DNA from: Chryseobacterium sp. FP211-J200
GTDB taxonomy: Bacteria; Bacteroidota; Bacteroidia; Flavobacteriales; Weeksellaceae
DNA: 64,000 bases
Direction of reading: 5' to 3'
NCBI RefSeq assembly: GCF_001643375.1
Contig: NZ_LSHB01000001.1
Coordinates: 1-64,000, forward strand
Shown here: one piece after another, positions 62,501 through 64,000 of the stretch
Position numbering within the stretch: position 1 is the first letter of the stretch
How the letters are laid out: every line of letters begins with the position of its first letter
Notes under the pieces: model-generated
What the model was told of the DNA's origin: nothing
Seen by the model: only the letters and a program-made list of their open reading frames with translations
Database searches by the model: none
Made by a program: the position numbers and the translations under genes

Positions 62501-63263
62501 CTAAGAATTTTCTTTTTTCGATATAATCATTGAAAATGGTTTCCAATGTATGTTTAAACTGTCCTTCAAACTCTATATTTGATAGTTCCGTTTCAAAAGT
62601 TGTGTGACGGCAATGATCACTCCAATACGTGTCTAAAACTTTCAGTTCAGTTTCTGTAGGATTTCTCTTCTCAGTTTTAAAATAGTCCTGAATGAATTTT
62701 AAATCATCCAAACCTAATGCAAAACCGTGTGAATTGTAAAAATCGTTAAGCTGTGAATCTGTAAAATCGTTAAAACCTTCATGAATCAAAACTTGTGACG
62801 GCGTTTCTTCTGCTGGAATATTTAAAATTGATAAATCTTTTTCTTGAGATTCCACCTTGTTGATGAGAAGATCTTTGATTTTTGTCAAATCAGATTCAGA
62901 AACACCTTCAAACTCGATGAGTTTACCGCTTCTTACTTTAGATTTCTCATTTTCAGTCAGCAAAGCAATACACTGTTGCGCAGAATCTGCACGTTGGTCG
63001 TATTGTCCGGGCAAAAATTCTAATGCGAAATAAACTCCTACTGCAGGATTTTCTTCGATTAAAATATCAGTAACCGGATCCACGAAAGTACTGTTGACTA
63101 CCTTTTCGAACTCACCATCGTTCAAATTGAAAATATCGTACACATTGTACACTTTTACATTTTTGACCGACGGAACCACCGCTTTTACTTCATCAAAAAT
63201 CTTTGGACTTTCTACATCGAAAATTCCTCTTTTTTCTACGAAAATTCTTTTGTTTTGAGACAT
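59568..63263 (-). CDS. purL: phosphoribosylformylglycinamidine synthase, large single-chain type
   Basis: This 1231-residue enzyme of purine synthesis converts FGAR, glutamine and ATP to FGAM. It is the fused form: an N-terminal PurS-like domain, two AIRS-type synthase halves (NPTEIEPFGGASTCLGGAIRD region near residue 320, written here as NHPTEIEPFGGAST, and GGKDSMSGTY near 770) and a C-terminal class I glutamine amidotransferase with the nucleophile in GICNGFQAL near residue 1090. Residues from there to the C-terminus include the His and Glu of the triad. The 3' end overlaps barstar, and the purB gene lies upstream. Confidence 0.95.
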   Translation of the reverse strand: MSQNKRIFVEKRGIFDVESPKIFDEVKAVVPSVKNVKVYNVYDIFNLNDGEFEKVVNSTFVDPVTDILIEENPAVGVYFALEFLPGQYDQRADSAQQCIALLTENEKSKVRSGKLIEFEGVSESDLTKIKDLLINKVESQEKDLSILNIPAEETPSQVLIHEGFNDFTDSQLNDFYNSHGFALGLDDLKFIQDYFKTEKRNPTETELKVLDTYWSDHCRHTTFETELSNIEFEGQFKHTLETIFNDYIEKRKFLGRELKPISLMDLATVCGRYFHKTGNLDNLVVSDEINACTIQIEAEYDGKKEPWYLLFKNETHNHPTEIEPFGGASTCLGGAIRDPLSGRSFVFQAMRLTGAADVLESVDKTLPGKLPQKTITKQAANGYSSYGNQIGLATTMVSEIYDEGYKAKRMEVGFVTGAVPVDWVRREKPEAGDSIIILGGATGRDGVGGASGSSKEQDETSIHTMSSEVQKGNAVEERKIQRLFRNPEVTRLIKKSNDFGAGGVSVAIGEIADSLEVNLDVLPLKYEGLNGTELAISESQERMAVVVEPKDKEQFIKFCEAENIVAVEVAKVTDSGRMQMFWKGDKIVDLSREFLDTNGCSKSQEVKITHLNELKEETQTFNEENFLKILADKNVASQKGLLEMFDSSIGATTVAMPLGGKYQQTLMEGSAQTLPILGAKNIETVSFASWGFDAEISKQNSLLGASYAVVESVAKIVAMGGDYKNVRLSFQEYFEKLGQNPEKWGKPLASLLGAYDAQINLGLAAIGGKDSMSGTYQDLNVPPTLISFACANGEKKNVISPEFKHAGNKIYFFNHIPQENGLPNYDNLKSVFELIFENIKAGKIVSVKTVKEGGVAVALAKMSFGNRLGAEITVEEKSLLTKNVGSLIIESKEELSTVTLQFIGEVKDSNVLKINDSEFAIEKLLAANTNTFENLFSTVEREKIVVELDSKLNSINPRNIIIKKHGIAQPKVFAPIFPGTNCEYDTLNAFQKEGAIVSSLPLININHQLLDESIDAWVEEIKTSQILAFSGGFSAGDEPDGSAKFIVNVLKNEKMRNAVHELLDRDGMIIGICNGFQALVKSGLLPYGRIKDLDENSPTLAHNAIRRHISQMVNVKVLNDESPWLKGMKDQVYTIPISHGEGRFMASEAEIQKLYENGQIATQYLDLDGNVAHGMPFNPNNSLFGIEGITSPCGKIYGRMGHPERFAEGLMKNIPTANYHNIFKNGVEYFK

Positions 63264-63329
63264 TAGATGTCGGATATTTATTAGATTTATTTTAATTTTT
63301 TCTGAAATTTATTTTGGCATCGAATCTCT

Positions 63330-63409
63330 GCAGCCCGACTTGAACGGAGCTCTTTTGCCGCAACGAAGTGGAGGCAAAAAGCGGGAGTGGAAGGCGGATT
63401 AAGCTGCCC
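63330..63409 (+). repeat. dispersed ~80-bp structured element, copy B
   Basis: The element runs from GCAGCCCGACTTGAACGG to AAGCTGCCC. Terminal arms GCAGC (63330-63334) and GCTGC (63403-63407) pair; AC at 63344-63345 faces GT at 63387-63388; the inner stem TTTTGCC (63353-63359) and GGCAAAA (63373-63379) closes a 13-base loop. Copy A at 13796-13879 (minus strand) shows G-C changed to A-T in the terminal stem and AC/GT changed to GT/AC. It lies between purB and purL and reads antisense to both. Confidence 0.8.
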
Positions 63410-63495
63410 AAAAAATTAAATTTCAATGATCAATACTTTATTCAAACATTAATTGAACAAAGTAAAAAATGCAGCCCAAAAGACTGCATATCATT

Positions 63496-64000
63496 TTATA
63501 CTTTGAGGTCAGACTCCAAACCGATCAACTCGTTGTTCACATCCAAAATTGGCTGAACTTCATTGGCAATGAATTCCTCCGTTTGAATTGGTGCAAAACC
63601 GATGAAGTTTTTCGGGTCAAGAACTTCTTTTAATTTTGATTTATCTAGCTTTAATGAGTCGTCATTCAGGATTCTTTCGATAAGGTCGTTTTCTTTACCT
63701 TCCTCTTTCACTTTTTTAGACGCTTCCATAGAATGAACTCTGATTACTTCGTGGATTTCCTGACGGTCACCACCAGCTTTCACCTCTTCCATAATAATGT
63801 ATTCTGTCGCCATAAAAGGAAGTTCTTCCATAATATGCTTGTTGATCCTGTTTGGATAAACCACGATTCCATTCATGATGTTATTCCAGATCAGTAAGAT
63901 TGCATCAACGGCTAAAAATGCCTGTGGAATTGTTAATCTCTTGTTTGCAGAATCGTCCAATGTTCTTTCAAACCATTGTGTTGAAGCTACCATTGCAGAA
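63496..64000 (-). CDS. purB: adenylosuccinate lyase, C-terminal part (cut by window end)
   Basis: About 168 residues of the C-terminal half are present, and the gene continues past 64000. QWFERTLDDSANKRLTIPQAF is characteristic of the fumarase/aspartase-type lyase fold of PurB (two strings: QWFERTLDDSANKR and TIPQAF), followed by MEELPFMATEYIIM and the helical C-terminal domain. The enzyme cleaves SAICAR and adenylosuccinate, giving fumarate. About 230 bases containing the structured repeat separate it from purL on the same strand. Confidence 0.88.
   Translation of the reverse strand, partial: SAMVASTQWFERTLDDSANKRLTIPQAFLAVDAILLIWNNIMNGIVVYPNRINKHIMEELPFMATEYIIMEEVKAGGDRQEIHEVIRVHSMEASKKVKEEGKENDLIERILNDDSLKLDKSKLKEVLDPKNFIGFAPIQTEEFIANEVQPILDVNNELIGLESDLKV

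Noticed and set aside
63368-63556. Plus-strand frame of 62 codons across the structured repeat
   Set aside because: It lies on the repeat and antisense to the end of purB; no protein-like sequence.
1-64000. tRNA, rRNA, insertion sequences or prophage
   Set aside because: I saw no cloverleaf-like conserved arms, no rRNA sequence and no transposase or phage protein among the convincing frames.

Overview
The window is 64 kb of AT-rich chromosome from a Bacteroidota bacterium, most likely family Weeksellaceae (Chryseobacterium/Epilithonimonas-like). The evidence is a type IX secretion (Por) sorting tail on a 1275-residue surface protein, a periplasmic S46 peptidase of the DPP11 type, a DUF5723 outer-membrane protein, a YtxJ bacillithiol-type redox protein, and promoters of the Bacteroidota form (TTTG, 17-18 bases, TAnnTTTG). 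Genes are densely packed on both strands. I see no rRNA, tRNA, insertion sequence, prophage or CRISPR array, so this is essentially core chromosome with small accessory pieces.

Layout. 0-9 kb: an alpha/beta hydrolase, the DUF5723 protein, a DEAD-box helicase, a MepB/GNAT/polysaccharide-deacetylase cluster, the S46 peptidase and an acyl-CoA thioesterase. 9-14 kb: the agmatine-to-putrescine pathway (aguB, aguA) with a YhcG-type PD-(D/E)XK nuclease gene wedged between the two, then an MFS exporter. 14-20 kb: DUF1801 protein, THUMP-like methyltransferase, typA, a family-10-like glycoside hydrolase lipoprotein, purU. 20-31 kb: a LytS/LytR-type two-component pair beside a CPBP protease, a Tat-signal aminotransferase, an AraC regulator, PoxB-like pyruvate oxidase, a glycosyltransferase, an rRNA methyltransferase and a 38-codon gene between the last two. 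31-37 kb: methyltransferase, ZIP transporter, YtxJ, Crp/Fnr regulator, nuclease and GNAT on the plus strand; HAD phosphatase, adenine-type deaminase and a peroxiredoxin/thioredoxin/DUF6952 set on the minus strand. 37-47 kb: an AlgI-type O-acyltransferase with an SGNH partner, aspartate aminotransferase, a membrane LuxR/TPR regulator and the large T9SS adhesin. 47-64 kb: rsmG, a lipoprotein, a lipoprotein gene broken by an amber codon, an AddB-like nuclease, amidase, DUF1287, glutaryl-CoA dehydrogenase, DUF2314 lipoprotein, AsmA-family protein, SGNH esterase, barstar, purL and the 3' part of purB.

The most unusual content is non-coding. (1) An ~80-bp dispersed element occurs twice in opposite orientation (13796-13879 and 63330-63409). 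The copies differ mainly at paired positions, with compensatory changes at two separate stems, which points to selection for an RNA (or cruciform) fold. (2) Two unrelated-in-sequence but similarly built degenerate arrays occur: a strict 21-bp period at about 8509-8693 and a 21-22-bp period at about 54309-54569. Both are built from short GG/CC-rich inverted arms and have no unique spacers. (3) A 15-bp-arm inverted repeat lies between the peroxiredoxin and thioredoxin genes, and a GACTCCGCTCAG inverted repeat lies between two convergent genes. (4) A terminator-like hairpin has its T-run directly abutting the addB-like ATG. These, together with the YhcG gene inside the agmatine operon, are the best candidates for something not yet described.
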